DNA of 64,000 bases from Lentisphaerota bacterium (GTDB lineage: Bacteria; Verrucomicrobiota; Lentisphaeria; Victivallales; Victivallaceae). The stretch spans positions 1-64,000 of the forward strand of contig SUWG01000010.1 in NCBI GenBank assembly GCA_015061625.1, read 5' to 3'. This document shows, in pieces, positions 26,143-35,344 of the stretch. A program made the position numbers and the translations under genes. The notes beneath the pieces are model-generated. The model saw only the letters and a list, made by a program, of their open reading frames with translations. It made no database searches and had not been told where the DNA came from. Each line of letters begins with the position of its first letter. The first letter of the stretch is position 1.

Positions 26143-27408
26143 GTGGGACTACTGCTGAAAAAATCAATATTATTCATCCTCGCGCTGTGGAGCATATTGC
26201 TCTGCGGCGGCGAGGTGAGTTTTATTATTACTGCGGATCTGCATGGTGATCTGGCGGCATTTGCCCGTCTCGCGCCGCAGATCAGGCGTTATCCGCAGGC
26301 GGTGAAGATCGATCTCGGCGATTTTGCTCAAAGCAGCTTCCCGGTGGTGAGACAGAATGGTTTTCCGGTCATAGAGGCATTCAATGAATTGAGTTATGAC
26401 ATTCTGGTTCCGGGGAATCATGATTTGGAGTTTCCCATAGCGGTAATGCAAAGCTGGCATGAATATTTCCGGGGCAAAATAATGGGGGCGCAGTGGTTTC
26501 TGGGGGATTTCCGGATGCCCGGCAGTGTGGTCGTTGAACGCAGTGGCTTGCGGATCGGGATCATTGCCCTCGGTGAAACCGGGTTGAGTAAACGTGCGCC
26601 ATTCTGGGCGGAGTTGCATTACGCTGATGAAGCTGCTGCCGTGGCAGCAGAAATGCGGAATTTGCGGCGGGAAAATTGCCATGCGATCATTTTGATCGCT
26701 CACATCAGCACTTCCAATTATCCGGTTTTCAGCCGGATTCTGAATGATTTTCCGGAAATAGATGCCGTCATCGGGGCGCATTCCCACCGGGAAATGCCCG
26801 GCGGTATCATGAGCCGGGTATTGTTTTGTCAACCCGGTTCCCATGCAGAATCGGCGGTTTTGTTGAAACTGCACTTTGACGATAAAAAACGTTTGCGTTT
26901 TGCCTCATCTGTATTGCTCCGTCCGGAGGCGGAGGGAGATGCGGCGGTGCTGGCGATCGCGCAACGGGCGGAATCGTCGGTGACGGCTGATGGCAACACG
27001 GTGTTGGCACGATTCCGGGATGTGGCGTCATTCGGCCGGATCGGGGCGGAAATCATCCGTCGTGCGGCCGGTGCGGATGCGGCGATCATCGCTTTTGATC
27101 CGGCCAAATTCCGGGAGAATATGAGTATCCGTCAATTTTATGAGTTGTTTCCCTACGGCAACCGGATCTCGGTGGTCACAGTTCGTGGAGATGCGGCAGG
27201 AAATTTGTTACGGCGGCGCAGACGGCATACCCGCTATTTCGGTGCGGGGGATTTTTCCGGCAGAGAGATCCGTCTGGCGGTGAATGATTATATTCTGACG
27301 TCAGTTGATTTTCTGCATGGTTTTCCGGCAGAGATTTTCAATGAAATTGAAAGAGATGTCATTCTTGAAGCCCTGAAAAACGGGGAATATTCAGAAAATA
27401 TACCGTAA
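26143..27408 (+). CDS. Exported 5'-nucleotidase/UshA-like metallophosphoesterase
   Basis: 421 residues: an N-terminal signal or anchor (about 5-23, ILFILALWSILLCGG), then a calcineurin-like phosphoesterase domain with the metal ligands TADLHGDL, DLGDFAQ, GNHDLEF, IAHIS and GAHSHREM. A smaller C-terminal domain (about 290-415) resembles the 5'-nucleotidase substrate domain, with FPYGNRISVVTV. It probably acts on nucleotides or other phosphomonoesters in the periplasm. It starts with GTG immediately after the metY stop, without a clear ribosome site, which suggests translational coupling. Confidence 0.82.
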   Translation: MGLLLKKSILFILALWSILLCGGEVSFIITADLHGDLAAFARLAPQIRRYPQAVKIDLGDFAQSSFPVVRQNGFPVIEAFNELSYDILVPGNHDLEFPIAVMQSWHEYFRGKIMGAQWFLGDFRMPGSVVVERSGLRIGIIALGETGLSKRAPFWAELHYADEAAAVAAEMRNLRRENCHAIILIAHISTSNYPVFSRILNDFPEIDAVIGAHSHREMPGGIMSRVLFCQPGSHAESAVLLKLHFDDKKRLRFASSVLLRPEAEGDAAVLAIAQRAESSVTADGNTVLARFRDVASFGRIGAEIIRRAAGADAAIIAFDPAKFRENMSIRQFYELFPYGNRISVVTVRGDAAGNLLRRRRRHTRYFGAGDFSGREIRLAVNDYILTSVDFLHGFPAEIFNEIERDVILEALKNGEYSENIP

Positions 27409-27481
27409 AAAGTTGAAAAATTTTCAAGAGGCACTAAATTATAGTGAAGTATAGATAAAATGTTGCCGTTAATGGTGGAAT

Positions 27482-29161
27482 ATGATAAATAATGAAAAAT
27501 TGCCGCTCTCATTGCGGTTGGAAAATGCGGTGTTGTTCCGGCGCGGAATGCTGCTGATCACGGTCTTGTTTTTGTTGATGTATCTGCCGTGGTTGATCAG
27601 CGGCCATGAACTTTACCGTCAGGAAGGTATCTTTGCGGCGGTGGCGGCTGATTATGTGGATCATCCGTGGAATCCGGAGGTCGGTATCACTGCGCAGGCG
27701 CATAATATGCCGCACAGTGACTTGTGGCCGCTTTATCCGGCGGTCGTATCACTGTTTTACCGTTGCGGAGTGCCGATGGAAAATGCGTTGCGGATAATTT
27801 CGGTGCTGCTGCTGGGAGTGCTTTCATTGTTAAGTGGTCTTGCCGCCGGGCTCCGCTGTGGAAAAAGGGCCGGTCTGGTGGCGGCGTGCTGTTGTTTCGG
27901 AACATTATTTTCACTGGAAAAGAGCGTATACGGCGGGCCGGAAACGATGGCGGCGTGTTTTTTGCTTGCGGCGCAACTGCTGTTTTTTCATTACGGCAGC
28001 CGTCTGGCGGATTGGAATTCGGCGTGGATCGCTTCTGCGGTATTGCTGTCATTGGGATTTCTGACTTGCGGTCCGGTGGTATTGCTGTTTTTTGTGGTGC
28101 CGTTGTTCTTTTTGCGGCGTCCGCTTTCTTTTGCCGGTAAATTCCGGACACCGGGATTTCTGGTGGGGATGGTTTTGTTGCTGATGGTGGTGTTGATGTG
28201 GGCATTCCCTTTCGGATTCAGTTTGCGTCATTATGCGGTCAGTGGTAATTTGATGATGATCTCCACCGGAAAATATTGGGAAGAAGTTCTGCTTTTCCCG
28301 TTGTTGTTTCCGTTGCGTATGCTGCCGTGGTCATTGCTGATGTGGATGCCGTTTTGTGTAGCGTTGCAGGCGATTTCGCCGTTGCCGGTTTTCAGCCGTT
28401 ATCTGCGGACGTTGTTCTTTTCGATGCTGGCTCTGGCGTGGCTGATTCCCGGAGCATCGAGCAAATTGATTTTCTTTCTGCTTGGGCCGTTGAGTATTCT
28501 GACCGGTCTGACCTATGAATTGGGGGTGCGCCGTTACGGAGTCTTTCTGCGCAAGGCGTTGCTGGCTGGCGGATTTTTCTTTCCGTTGGCGGCGGTGGCA
28601 GTTCTGGCGGTGAATTTTCTGCCGGAAAGTTTCCTGTCATTGTTCGGAGAAAGCGAAAAAATGCAGTTCCGGCAGGCTGTTCCCGGTTATTTATATTATT
28701 CACTGGTGGCGATCATCTGTCTGTTGGGATTGAATGTATTTTTCAGCACCGGTCACCGCCGTTTCCCGATCTGGGTGCAGTTGTCGTTGCTTTGTTGCGG
28801 TATCAGTATTGTTGCTGCGGTGGAATTTCTTCCTTACCGGATGATGGATAAAGGTTGGCGGACTTTGGGAGATGATGTGCGGGCGGTATTGCCGGAAGAA
28901 ACATCAAAACTTTACAAATACGATATCGATGGTATGTATTGCGGATTATTCTATGTCGGCAAACCGATCTACCAGTTGCAATCGCTGGATGAGTTGAATG
29001 ATCTGGAAGATACCGTTTATGTGATTTCTTCCGGTTTGCCGCTTGATCCGGGGCGGGTGTGGACTGCGCTTTTGCCGGATGATTACGTCTGCCGGGATGT
29101 GCCGGTATCAGTTTGGCGTGGAGTGCGCCGCAAAGATAACTGGATGGTCATTGATGAGTAA
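27482..29161 (+). CDS. ArnT/PMT-like GT-C glycosyltransferase family protein
   Basis: 559 residues with about 12 hydrophobic segments and a soluble C-terminal domain from about residue 450. The first periplasmic loop GHELYRQEGIFAAVAADYV has the acidic residues (Glu in HELYRQE) that GT-C enzymes of the ArnT type use for catalysis, and is followed by MPHSDLWPLYPAV, matching the ArnT 'K-P-P' loop position. It likely transfers a polyprenyl-linked sugar to lipid A or another envelope acceptor. It overlaps mnmA by 8 bases. The 73-base gap upstream holds a perfect TTGAAAA-A-TTTTCAA palindrome but no clear promoter. Confidence 0.75.
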   Translation: MINNEKLPLSLRLENAVLFRRGMLLITVLFLLMYLPWLISGHELYRQEGIFAAVAADYVDHPWNPEVGITAQAHNMPHSDLWPLYPAVVSLFYRCGVPMENALRIISVLLLGVLSLLSGLAAGLRCGKRAGLVAACCCFGTLFSLEKSVYGGPETMAACFLLAAQLLFFHYGSRLADWNSAWIASAVLLSLGFLTCGPVVLLFFVVPLFFLRRPLSFAGKFRTPGFLVGMVLLLMVVLMWAFPFGFSLRHYAVSGNLMMISTGKYWEEVLLFPLLFPLRMLPWSLLMWMPFCVALQAISPLPVFSRYLRTLFFSMLALAWLIPGASSKLIFFLLGPLSILTGLTYELGVRRYGVFLRKALLAGGFFFPLAAVAVLAVNFLPESFLSLFGESEKMQFRQAVPGYLYYSLVAIICLLGLNVFFSTGHRRFPIWVQLSLLCCGISIVAAVEFLPYRMMDKGWRTLGDDVRAVLPEETSKLYKYDIDGMYCGLFYVGKPIYQLQSLDELNDLEDTVYVISSGLPLDPGRVWTALLPDDYVCRDVPVSVWRGVRRKDNWMVIDE

Positions 29162-30188
29162 GGAAAAAATCGCCGTGGCAATGTCCGGCGGAGTGGATTC
29201 GGCAGTTGCCGCGTATCTGGCGGTGCGGGATGGGTTTCAGGTTACCGGTATCCATCTTAAAATGGAACCGGATGCGCCGGCAGATCAACAACTGTATGCA
29301 AGTTGCCGGATGCTGGGGATCGAATTGATCGAACATGATTGTTCGGCGGAGTTTTACGACCGGGTATTGTATGCTTCTGCCATGGAATATGCTTGCGGCA
29401 GAACGCCGAATCCGTGTTGCCGTTGCAACAAAGTTTTGAAATTTGCCGAATTGCTCCGGGCGGCGGATATGGCGGGGATAAACAAAGTTTTTACCGGACA
29501 CTATGTGCGTTTGAGTTGTGAAAACGGCATATACCGCCTGACCAAAGGGGTCGATTTGACCAAGGATCAGAGTTATTTTCTTTACCGTTTGACCCAAAAT
29601 GAGTTGTCGAGGGTCGGTTTTCCGCTGGGCAGTTTGACCAAATGTGAAGTGCGTCAGATTGCCGCTGAAGTGCATTTGCCCTGTGCGGTACGCAAAGACA
29701 GTCAGGATGCCTGTTTTCAGATACCCGGAGAGTGTTGCGGTGAAACGTTGCGCCGCCGTTGCGGTTTGCCGGTAAAGAAGGGGCGATTCATCCATCAGGG
29801 CAAAGTTGTCGGCCGCCATGAGGGGATCCACCGTTATACGCTTGGTCAGCGTCAGGGGTTGAATGTGGCTTTGGGGGTGCCGGCATATATCAAAAGCATT
29901 TCGGCGGACAGCGGCAATATTGAATTGACCACTTGTCAGGATGAGTTGCTTACCGGTTCTTTCACCGTGAAAAATATTTCGTGGCAAAGCGGTCAGATGC
30001 CGGAACCGGATTTGACTGTCAGGGTGCGTTACCGTTCACCGGGAGTTGCCTGCCGTCTGGAAAAACTGGCAGATAACAGGTGGCGCGTATATACTGCGCC
30101 ACCCCAGCGGGCGGTCACTCCCGGTCAGGCGGCGGTTTTTTATCACGGGGATATCCTGGCTGGCGGCGGGGAGATCGAAAGTGTTTGA
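29154..30188 (+). CDS. mnmA: tRNA-specific 2-thiouridylase
   Basis: Makes 2-thiouridine at wobble position 34 of Lys, Glu and Gln tRNAs. 344 residues. PP-loop SGGVDS (11-16), the first catalytic cysteine in PNPCCRCNKVLKF, and the persulfide cysteine in RKDSQDACF; then YTLGQRQGLNVALG. It is slightly shorter than the usual 360. A start at 29043 would run 37 residues into the upstream gene; ATG 29154 begins directly with the PP-loop strand. It overlaps both the gene before (8 bases) and the gene after. Confidence 0.95.
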   Translation: MSKEKIAVAMSGGVDSAVAAYLAVRDGFQVTGIHLKMEPDAPADQQLYASCRMLGIELIEHDCSAEFYDRVLYASAMEYACGRTPNPCCRCNKVLKFAELLRAADMAGINKVFTGHYVRLSCENGIYRLTKGVDLTKDQSYFLYRLTQNELSRVGFPLGSLTKCEVRQIAAEVHLPCAVRKDSQDACFQIPGECCGETLRRRCGLPVKKGRFIHQGKVVGRHEGIHRYTLGQRQGLNVALGVPAYIKSISADSGNIELTTCQDELLTGSFTVKNISWQSGQMPEPDLTVRVRYRSPGVACRLEKLADNRWRVYTAPPQRAVTPGQAAVFYHGDILAGGGEIESV

Positions 30189-31023
30189 ATTCATCCAGCA
30201 ACTTGCCCTGACCGGGGAGGGTAATCCGGCAGATAATGATCCGGTCATAATTTTATGCGGTAAAGAAACCGTGATTTTTGATAATGGCGAAACGAGGCGT
30301 TTGCCGGTATGGGTGGAAGTGAAAACGTTTGTCGCCGGTGCTGATGCTTTGTTCCGGGTCGGTAATTTGGATGGTCAAAACTGTTTTGCTTTGGAAAGTG
30401 GATTGCCGCCGGTATTGCCGGAAACTTTGAAACAGTGGCCGATCCGGCAATTCCTCTTTGAATTTCCTGAAAGCGAAACTGCGGCACTCTGCCGGGCGCG
30501 CGGTTTGCTTTCCTGGCGTAAACAGCATCGTTTTTGCGGATGTTGCCGGAGTGAATTACGAGCTTCGGAACATGATTCAGGCTTGTTTTGTCCGGCGTGT
30601 AAAAGTGTTTATTATCCGCAACTTGCTCCGGCGGTGATCGTTGCGATCACCCGCAACGGGGGCAGAGAATTGCTTTTGGCTCACAACCGTAATTTTTCCG
30701 GTAATATTCACAGTCTGATCGCCGGATTTGTCGAGTGCGGTGAATCTCTGGAAGCGGCTGTTGGCCGGGAAATTCTGGAAGAATGTTCGATCAAGGTGAA
30801 AAATCTGCAATATGTCACCAGTCAATTCTGGCCGTTCCCCAATTCGCTCATGCTGGCATTCATTGCCGAATATGATAGCGGCGAAGCCCGGCCCGATGGC
30901 GTGGAGTTGACCGGTTTGGGGTGGTTCACCGCCGATGATCACCCGGAATTACCCGCTCCGGGATCGGTTGCCAGAGCGGTGATCGACCGGATCTTTGCCA
31001 CATCAACTGATCACGCTCATTGA
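30181..31023 (+). CDS. nudC: NADH pyrophosphatase / NAD-capped RNA hydrolase
   Basis: Nudix hydrolase that cleaves NADH and removes NAD caps from RNA 5' ends. 280 residues. The zinc ribbon CGCC...CPAC lies before the Nudix domain; the Nudix box is GFVECGESLEAAVGREILEE, followed by CSI, where the usual Gly is Ser. The NudC-specific SQFWPFPNSLML motif follows and makes the sub-family assignment secure. Start GTG 30181 has GGGGAG upstream and overlaps the mnmA end by 8 bases. Its 3' end overlaps the convergent MATE gene by 21 bases. Confidence 0.93.
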   Translation: MFEFIQQLALTGEGNPADNDPVIILCGKETVIFDNGETRRLPVWVEVKTFVAGADALFRVGNLDGQNCFALESGLPPVLPETLKQWPIRQFLFEFPESETAALCRARGLLSWRKQHRFCGCCRSELRASEHDSGLFCPACKSVYYPQLAPAVIVAITRNGGRELLLAHNRNFSGNIHSLIAGFVECGESLEAAVGREILEECSIKVKNLQYVTSQFWPFPNSLMLAFIAEYDSGEARPDGVELTGLGWFTADDHPELPAPGSVARAVIDRIFATSTDHAH

Positions 31024-32439
31024 CTTCCATTTGCCTTTGCGGTAACGCCAGTAAAATGTGGCGGCGAGCATGGCGATATATAAGTTGCATATACTCCACA
31101 AACTCCAGACGTTGATCTCCTGTGCGGTGGCATCGGAGAATTTGTCGATCGCCCACGAACTGGAAAAGGTGTAATATACCGCCAGACACGGTATGGCAAA
31201 CAGTACCCAGCCGAGAATGATTCCAGCCCACATGACAAATCTGGTATCTCCGGCACCTTTGACTGCGTTGCCGAAAAGAATATTTATGGCATCAAAAAAG
31301 AGGTAACCGCTGGTGAAGATCAGCATGATTCTGGATAACCGCAACACTTCTTCATCTTTCAGGTCGAACATCCGGCAGATCAATTCCGGAAAGATGATGA
31401 ATACCACCAGCATCAAAGCCGCATAGCCCAATACCAGCATGAAGCAGTTGCGTACCGATTTTTCAGCGAAAGGAATATCTTTGGCTCCGACTCCCTGACC
31501 GACAAGGATCGATGCCGCCTGACCGAAACCGATCATCGGATTGAAGGCCAGACTGTAAGCCGACATCGCCACGGTGCTGGCGGTGAGGACGTTTTCACTT
31601 ATTTTGCCGAGCAGAACCACGAAAATATTGAATGTCGCCAGATCAAGAACCAACTGAACTCCATTGGGTGTACCGTAACGGATGAGCCTTTTAAATATAT
31701 CCGGCGCGTATGGATTGCGGCAAGTGCCGTAAATTTTCCGGGGCGACGGCAGGAAAAAACAGATGAGATAGACCATCATGCCGCTTGCCCCGGCCCCGAT
31801 CGTACCCCATGCCGCCCCGGCAATGCCTAATTCAGGTACGGCAAATGAACCGAAATCCCAACCGAAAATCAGCAGGGCATTGAGAGGAATATTGAACAAG
31901 GTGATCAATAAGTTGACCAGCATGATCATTCCGGTTTTTGCCCGTCCGCTCCAAAAGGTGGAAAGTGCCGCCGTGGTCAACGGCACAAATCCGAACCAGG
32001 AGAGCAGATCATAGTATGTTATTTCCATCGGTCGCAGGGTTTCTGCATGGCCGAAAAGATCAAAAAGCTGTTGGGAAAACAAAGTGGTTGCCGCCATTAG
32101 CATTCCCCCGGCAAGGGCGAGGAAAATGGCTTGCCAGACTGCTTTACCGACATGGTGATTTTGTTTTGCTCCGCTGTACTGGGCAACAAAAACTCCGGCA
32201 TAGCCGACGATACCCAGAAAAATACAGGACATGGTGAAACTGGTCAACCCTGCCGGGAATGCCGCCGCCATCGCCGCCGGATTGTAATTCGCCAGCATCA
32301 CGCGGTCAGTAAAGAGGTTTACTCCGTGGCCGATGGAAGCGATCACCAGCGGAAAGGCTACTTTTGACACATCAGCAATGCCGCCGCGGCCTTTGAAAGA
32401 TTGAATAAAGTTACTTTTCATAATCAGTTGAAATTTCAT
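31003..32439 (-). CDS. MATE family efflux transporter
   Basis: 478 residues with 12 predicted membrane segments in two halves, the second starting around KRLIRYGTPNGVQLVL. Signatures: DRVMLANYNPAAMAAAFPAG in the first half and GNAVKGAGDTRFVM near the C-terminus. MATE proteins export drugs, cationic compounds or, in some families, lipid-linked molecules, driven by H+ or Na+. ATG 32439 is listed; ATG 32421 is also possible, since neither has a strong ribosome site. It overlaps the eamA-like gene upstream (same strand) and nudC (opposite strand). Confidence 0.9.
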   Translation of the reverse strand: MKFQLIMKSNFIQSFKGRGGIADVSKVAFPLVIASIGHGVNLFTDRVMLANYNPAAMAAAFPAGLTSFTMSCIFLGIVGYAGVFVAQYSGAKQNHHVGKAVWQAIFLALAGGMLMAATTLFSQQLFDLFGHAETLRPMEITYYDLLSWFGFVPLTTAALSTFWSGRAKTGMIMLVNLLITLFNIPLNALLIFGWDFGSFAVPELGIAGAAWGTIGAGASGMMVYLICFFLPSPRKIYGTCRNPYAPDIFKRLIRYGTPNGVQLVLDLATFNIFVVLLGKISENVLTASTVAMSAYSLAFNPMIGFGQAASILVGQGVGAKDIPFAEKSVRNCFMLVLGYAALMLVVFIIFPELICRMFDLKDEEVLRLSRIMLIFTSGYLFFDAINILFGNAVKGAGDTRFVMWAGIILGWVLFAIPCLAVYYTFSSSWAIDKFSDATAQEINVWSLWSICNLYIAMLAATFYWRYRKGKWKSMSVIS

Positions 32440-33319
32440 GCTCTTGTTTTTTTTGAGTTCCGCAGATAACAGTGACGGTCGCCATAATGATCATTACGAT
32501 ACCGCAAACCGTTTTGACGGTCAATGTTTCATGGAAAACCAGTATGCCGACGGTGACTGCGGTTACCGGTTCCAAAGCACCGAGTACCGCAGTTTGAGTA
32601 GCTCCGATATGTTTTACCGCAATGGCGGTGAATAGAAATGCACACAAAGAGGGAAACAGGGCAAGTCCGGTCGCGTAGCCGAATGCGCGCCACGAGGGAA
32701 GCATTTGCAGATCGAACCCCATTCTCAAGGGGATAAGCAGAATGATCACTGATATCAGCATGGCATAAAAAGTCATGGTAAATGGCGAAAATTCTTTCAG
32801 AGGGGAAACTTTCACCAAAACGATGTAAACCGCATAGGCCAATGCCGACCCCATGATCAGGGCGATTCCGGCGATGGATATGTTGTTGCCGCCGGATTGA
32901 CAGAGCAGGATCACTCCGCCAAAGGCAGTAACAATACCGGCAAGGGTGAAAGTATTGAGTTTTTCACGGAAAACTCCCCACATGATCACGGCTACCAGAG
33001 CCGGATAAACAAAAAGCATGGTCGCCGCAATGCCGGTATCCATGATCCGGAAACTCAAGAACCACAGCAGACAGGTCAGAGCCATCAATATTCCGGCGAC
33101 GATGGTCGGCAGGAGATACTTCACCGGCAGACGGAATGTATTACCGGTCAGCGGCAGAACGAGGCCGGTCAAAACGGCCGCAAAGGCAAAACGGTAAAAG
33201 AGAACTGAAAGCGGCAACATACCTTCAGCATAGAGCGGAATACCGAAAAACGGATTCAATCCGTACGATATTGCGGCGCAAATGGCAAAAAAACTCCCTT
33301 TCACTTTGGCGGTATTCAT
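32411..33319 (-). CDS. EamA/DMT superfamily transporter
   Basis: 302 residues with 10 membrane segments forming two EamA repeats (about 5-140 and 150-290). Motifs typical of the family: LPLSVLFYRFAFA, the end of repeat one AATMLFVYPALVAVIMW, and repeat two IGATQTAVLGALEPVTAV. The family exports metabolites such as amino acids; the substrate is not evident. The start lies 12 bases after the lolD stop, so it belongs to the same operon. Confidence 0.88.
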   Translation of the reverse strand: MNTAKVKGSFFAICAAISYGLNPFFGIPLYAEGMLPLSVLFYRFAFAAVLTGLVLPLTGNTFRLPVKYLLPTIVAGILMALTCLLWFLSFRIMDTGIAATMLFVYPALVAVIMWGVFREKLNTFTLAGIVTAFGGVILLCQSGGNNISIAGIALIMGSALAYAVYIVLVKVSPLKEFSPFTMTFYAMLISVIILLIPLRMGFDLQMLPSWRAFGYATGLALFPSLCAFLFTAIAVKHIGATQTAVLGALEPVTAVTVGILVFHETLTVKTVCGIVMIIMATVTVICGTQKKQEHEISTDYEK

Positions 33320-33331
33320 GATTTACAACGA

Positions 33332-34015
33332 TCAGCGTTTGGTTAAAGTACCGTTTTTCAATTCGACCGTCCGGGTGGCTAATGAGGCGATATCGTGATT
33401 GTGGGTAATCATCAGGATCGTGCGTGACGGATCATTTTTGCGGAGCAGTTGAAAGAGTTTCAAGATCTCATTTCCGGTTTCCGGGTCAAGGTTTCCGGTC
33501 GGTTCATCGGCCAAAAGCAGAGCCGGATCATTGATCAGACTGCGGGCAATGGCGGCGCGTTGCTGTTCACCGCCGGATAATTCGGCGGGGCGGTGGGTGA
33601 TGCGCTGGGCAAGTCCGACCATTTTCAGCAGTTCTTCCGCTTTTTTTCTGGCGGCGGCAAATTTTTTCCCGGCGACAGCTCCGGCAAGAGCCACATTTTC
33701 CAGAATGGTCAATTCGGGAAGCAGATGGTAAGACTGGAAAATAAAACCGATCATCTCCGCCCGGAATGCCGCCGCTTTGTTGCGGGACATTTCCGCCGGG
33801 ATCTCGCCGCAGACGGCGATTTTACCGGAAACAGGGTTTTCCAGACCGCCGATCAGATTGAGCAAAGTGGTTTTTCCACTGCCGGAAGCACCGTAAATGC
33901 AGCACCATTCGCCTTGATCGAGGGTGAAATTCACGCCTTTGAGAATATCGAGGCGCTTGGAGCCCATCTGGTATGAATGACGGACATCGCGTAATTCAAG
34001 GATCTTCTTACTCAT
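33332..34015 (-). CDS. lolD: Lipoprotein-releasing ABC transporter ATP-binding protein LolD
   Basis: ATPase that powers extraction of lipoproteins from the inner membrane. 227 residues. Walker [11 protein letters not shown]-loop FQSYHLL, signature LSGGEQQR, Walker [14 protein letters not shown] and the H-loop THNHD; the sequence [15 protein letters not shown] and the adjacent permease point to LolD rather than to a general MacB ATPase. A start 12 codons upstream exists, but ATG 34015 fits family length and overlaps the lolC end by 8 bases. Confidence 0.92.
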   Translation of the reverse strand: MSKKILELRDVRHSYQMGSKRLDILKGVNFTLDQGEWCCIYGASGSGKTTLLNLIGGLENPVSGKIAVCGEIPAEMSRNKAAAFRAEMIGFIFQSYHLLPELTILENVALAGAVAGKKFAAARKKAEELLKMVGLAQRITHRPAELSGGEQQRAAIARSLINDPALLLADEPTGNLDPETGNEILKLFQLLRKNDPSRTILMITHNHDIASLATRTVELKNGTLTKR

Positions 34016-35339
34016 AACGCAAAGCCTCCGAGGGTTGCAGCCGTGATGCACGCAACGCCGGGATCAATGCCCCCAGAGTGCAGAGCAGAATACTGCTGAT
34101 CACGATAAATGCCACATCTGAAACGACGATCTGTGCGGGCAGATGGTCGAAAAAGTAGAATTTGCGCGGGAAAAGTTCCTGACCGCTGACCATGGAAGCA
34201 AAATCCAGAATATTCTGCCGGAAACGGATGACCAGACAGCCGAGGATCGTACCGGAAACACTGCCGATCAAACCGACCAGAAATCCCTGCAATACAAAAA
34301 TCCGCATCACTGCCCGGTCAGTACAACCGAGAGCCTTGAGCAAACCGATCTCTCTGGTTTTCTGATAGACTGAAGTTATCAAGGTATTGGTAATGCTGAA
34401 TGCCGCTACCAGCACGATGAAAATGAGCAGAAAGAACATCATAAGTTTTTCCACTTCCAGCACTTCGAGGAAGTTGCGGTTGGCATCTTCCCAGCCGACG
34501 ATCCGGAATCCATTCAATTCCACGGCCAATTCATTGAGCATGGTTTGCTGGTCAAATGGATCCGGGCCCCAACCGTAAACGGCAGTGGCGCACGGATAAA
34601 CTCCGGTGATCCGGTCAGGCTCAAAAAGCAGATCTGCCGCATCGCCGGGCCCGGCAAAGAACACCATCTGGTCAAAGTCGGATTTACCCAGTTCATAGAT
34701 ACCGGCCACGGTGAATTCCGCCGGCAGATAAGCGGTGCTGTCGTCATTCAACTCAATACCGCCTTCAGCATTGAATTTTACCAGATCGGTAAGATTTTTG
34801 GCTGAATGTACCAGAAATGTGTCTCCCACTTCCAGTTGCCACCGGCGGGCCATGTAGGTACTGATCACCGCATAATGAGCATCGGTGTCAAAGTCATAAT
34901 CCAAACGCAGTGACCCGGCTTTGATATATTGGTCAAGGTGCAGATGTTCGATCAATGCTTCAGAAGAAGCGGCAAAAAGCATACACTGGGTATCTAATTG
35001 CTGGGTTTTGCGGCCGAGACGGTTGGTCGCCGCATACTGCACGAGAACTGAACTTTGAATGACCGGCGTACCGGTGGCATCGTGACGGGCAAGTGCCTCC
35101 TGAATACGCTGAAAATCGGTATCATAGATCGGGCCGCGCGGGCCGTATATTTGAAAATGGGCCTGGGTTTCGATCAGTTTTTCTTTCATTTCTCCGGAAA
35201 AACCGCTCATGACCGCCATCACTACCAACAGTACCATCACCCCCAGAGTAACTCCGAGTATACTGGTCAGGGTAATCAATGAAACGGCATTGCGGCGCGG
35301 CTTGAGATAGCGGAATGCCAGAAAAAGTTCATATAACAT
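34008..35339 (-). CDS. lolC: Lipoprotein-releasing system permease (LolC/LolE family)
   Basis: Inner-membrane permease of the Lol lipoprotein sorting machine, 443 residues. One N-terminal membrane segment (about 22-47), a periplasmic domain (about 48-300), then three segments with LITSVYQKTREIGLLKALGCTD between them and the FtsX-like end [14 protein letters not shown]. Only one permease gene is present with lolD, so it may work as a homodimer ('LolF' style), as in many non-enteric bacteria. The start lies 5 bases after the upstream stop. Confidence 0.92.
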   Translation of the reverse strand: MLYELFLAFRYLKPRRNAVSLITLTSILGVTLGVMVLLVVMAVMSGFSGEMKEKLIETQAHFQIYGPRGPIYDTDFQRIQEALARHDATGTPVIQSSVLVQYAATNRLGRKTQQLDTQCMLFAASSEALIEHLHLDQYIKAGSLRLDYDFDTDAHYAVISTYMARRWQLEVGDTFLVHSAKNLTDLVKFNAEGGIELNDDSTAYLPAEFTVAGIYELGKSDFDQMVFFAGPGDAADLLFEPDRITGVYPCATAVYGWGPDPFDQQTMLNELAVELNGFRIVGWEDANRNFLEVLEVEKLMMFFLLIFIVLVAAFSITNTLITSVYQKTREIGLLKALGCTDRAVMRIFVLQGFLVGLIGSVSGTILGCLVIRFRQNILDFASMVSGQELFPRKFYFFDHLPAQIVVSDVAFIVISSILLCTLGALIPALRASRLQPSEALRYE

Positions 35340-35344
35340 AGGAA

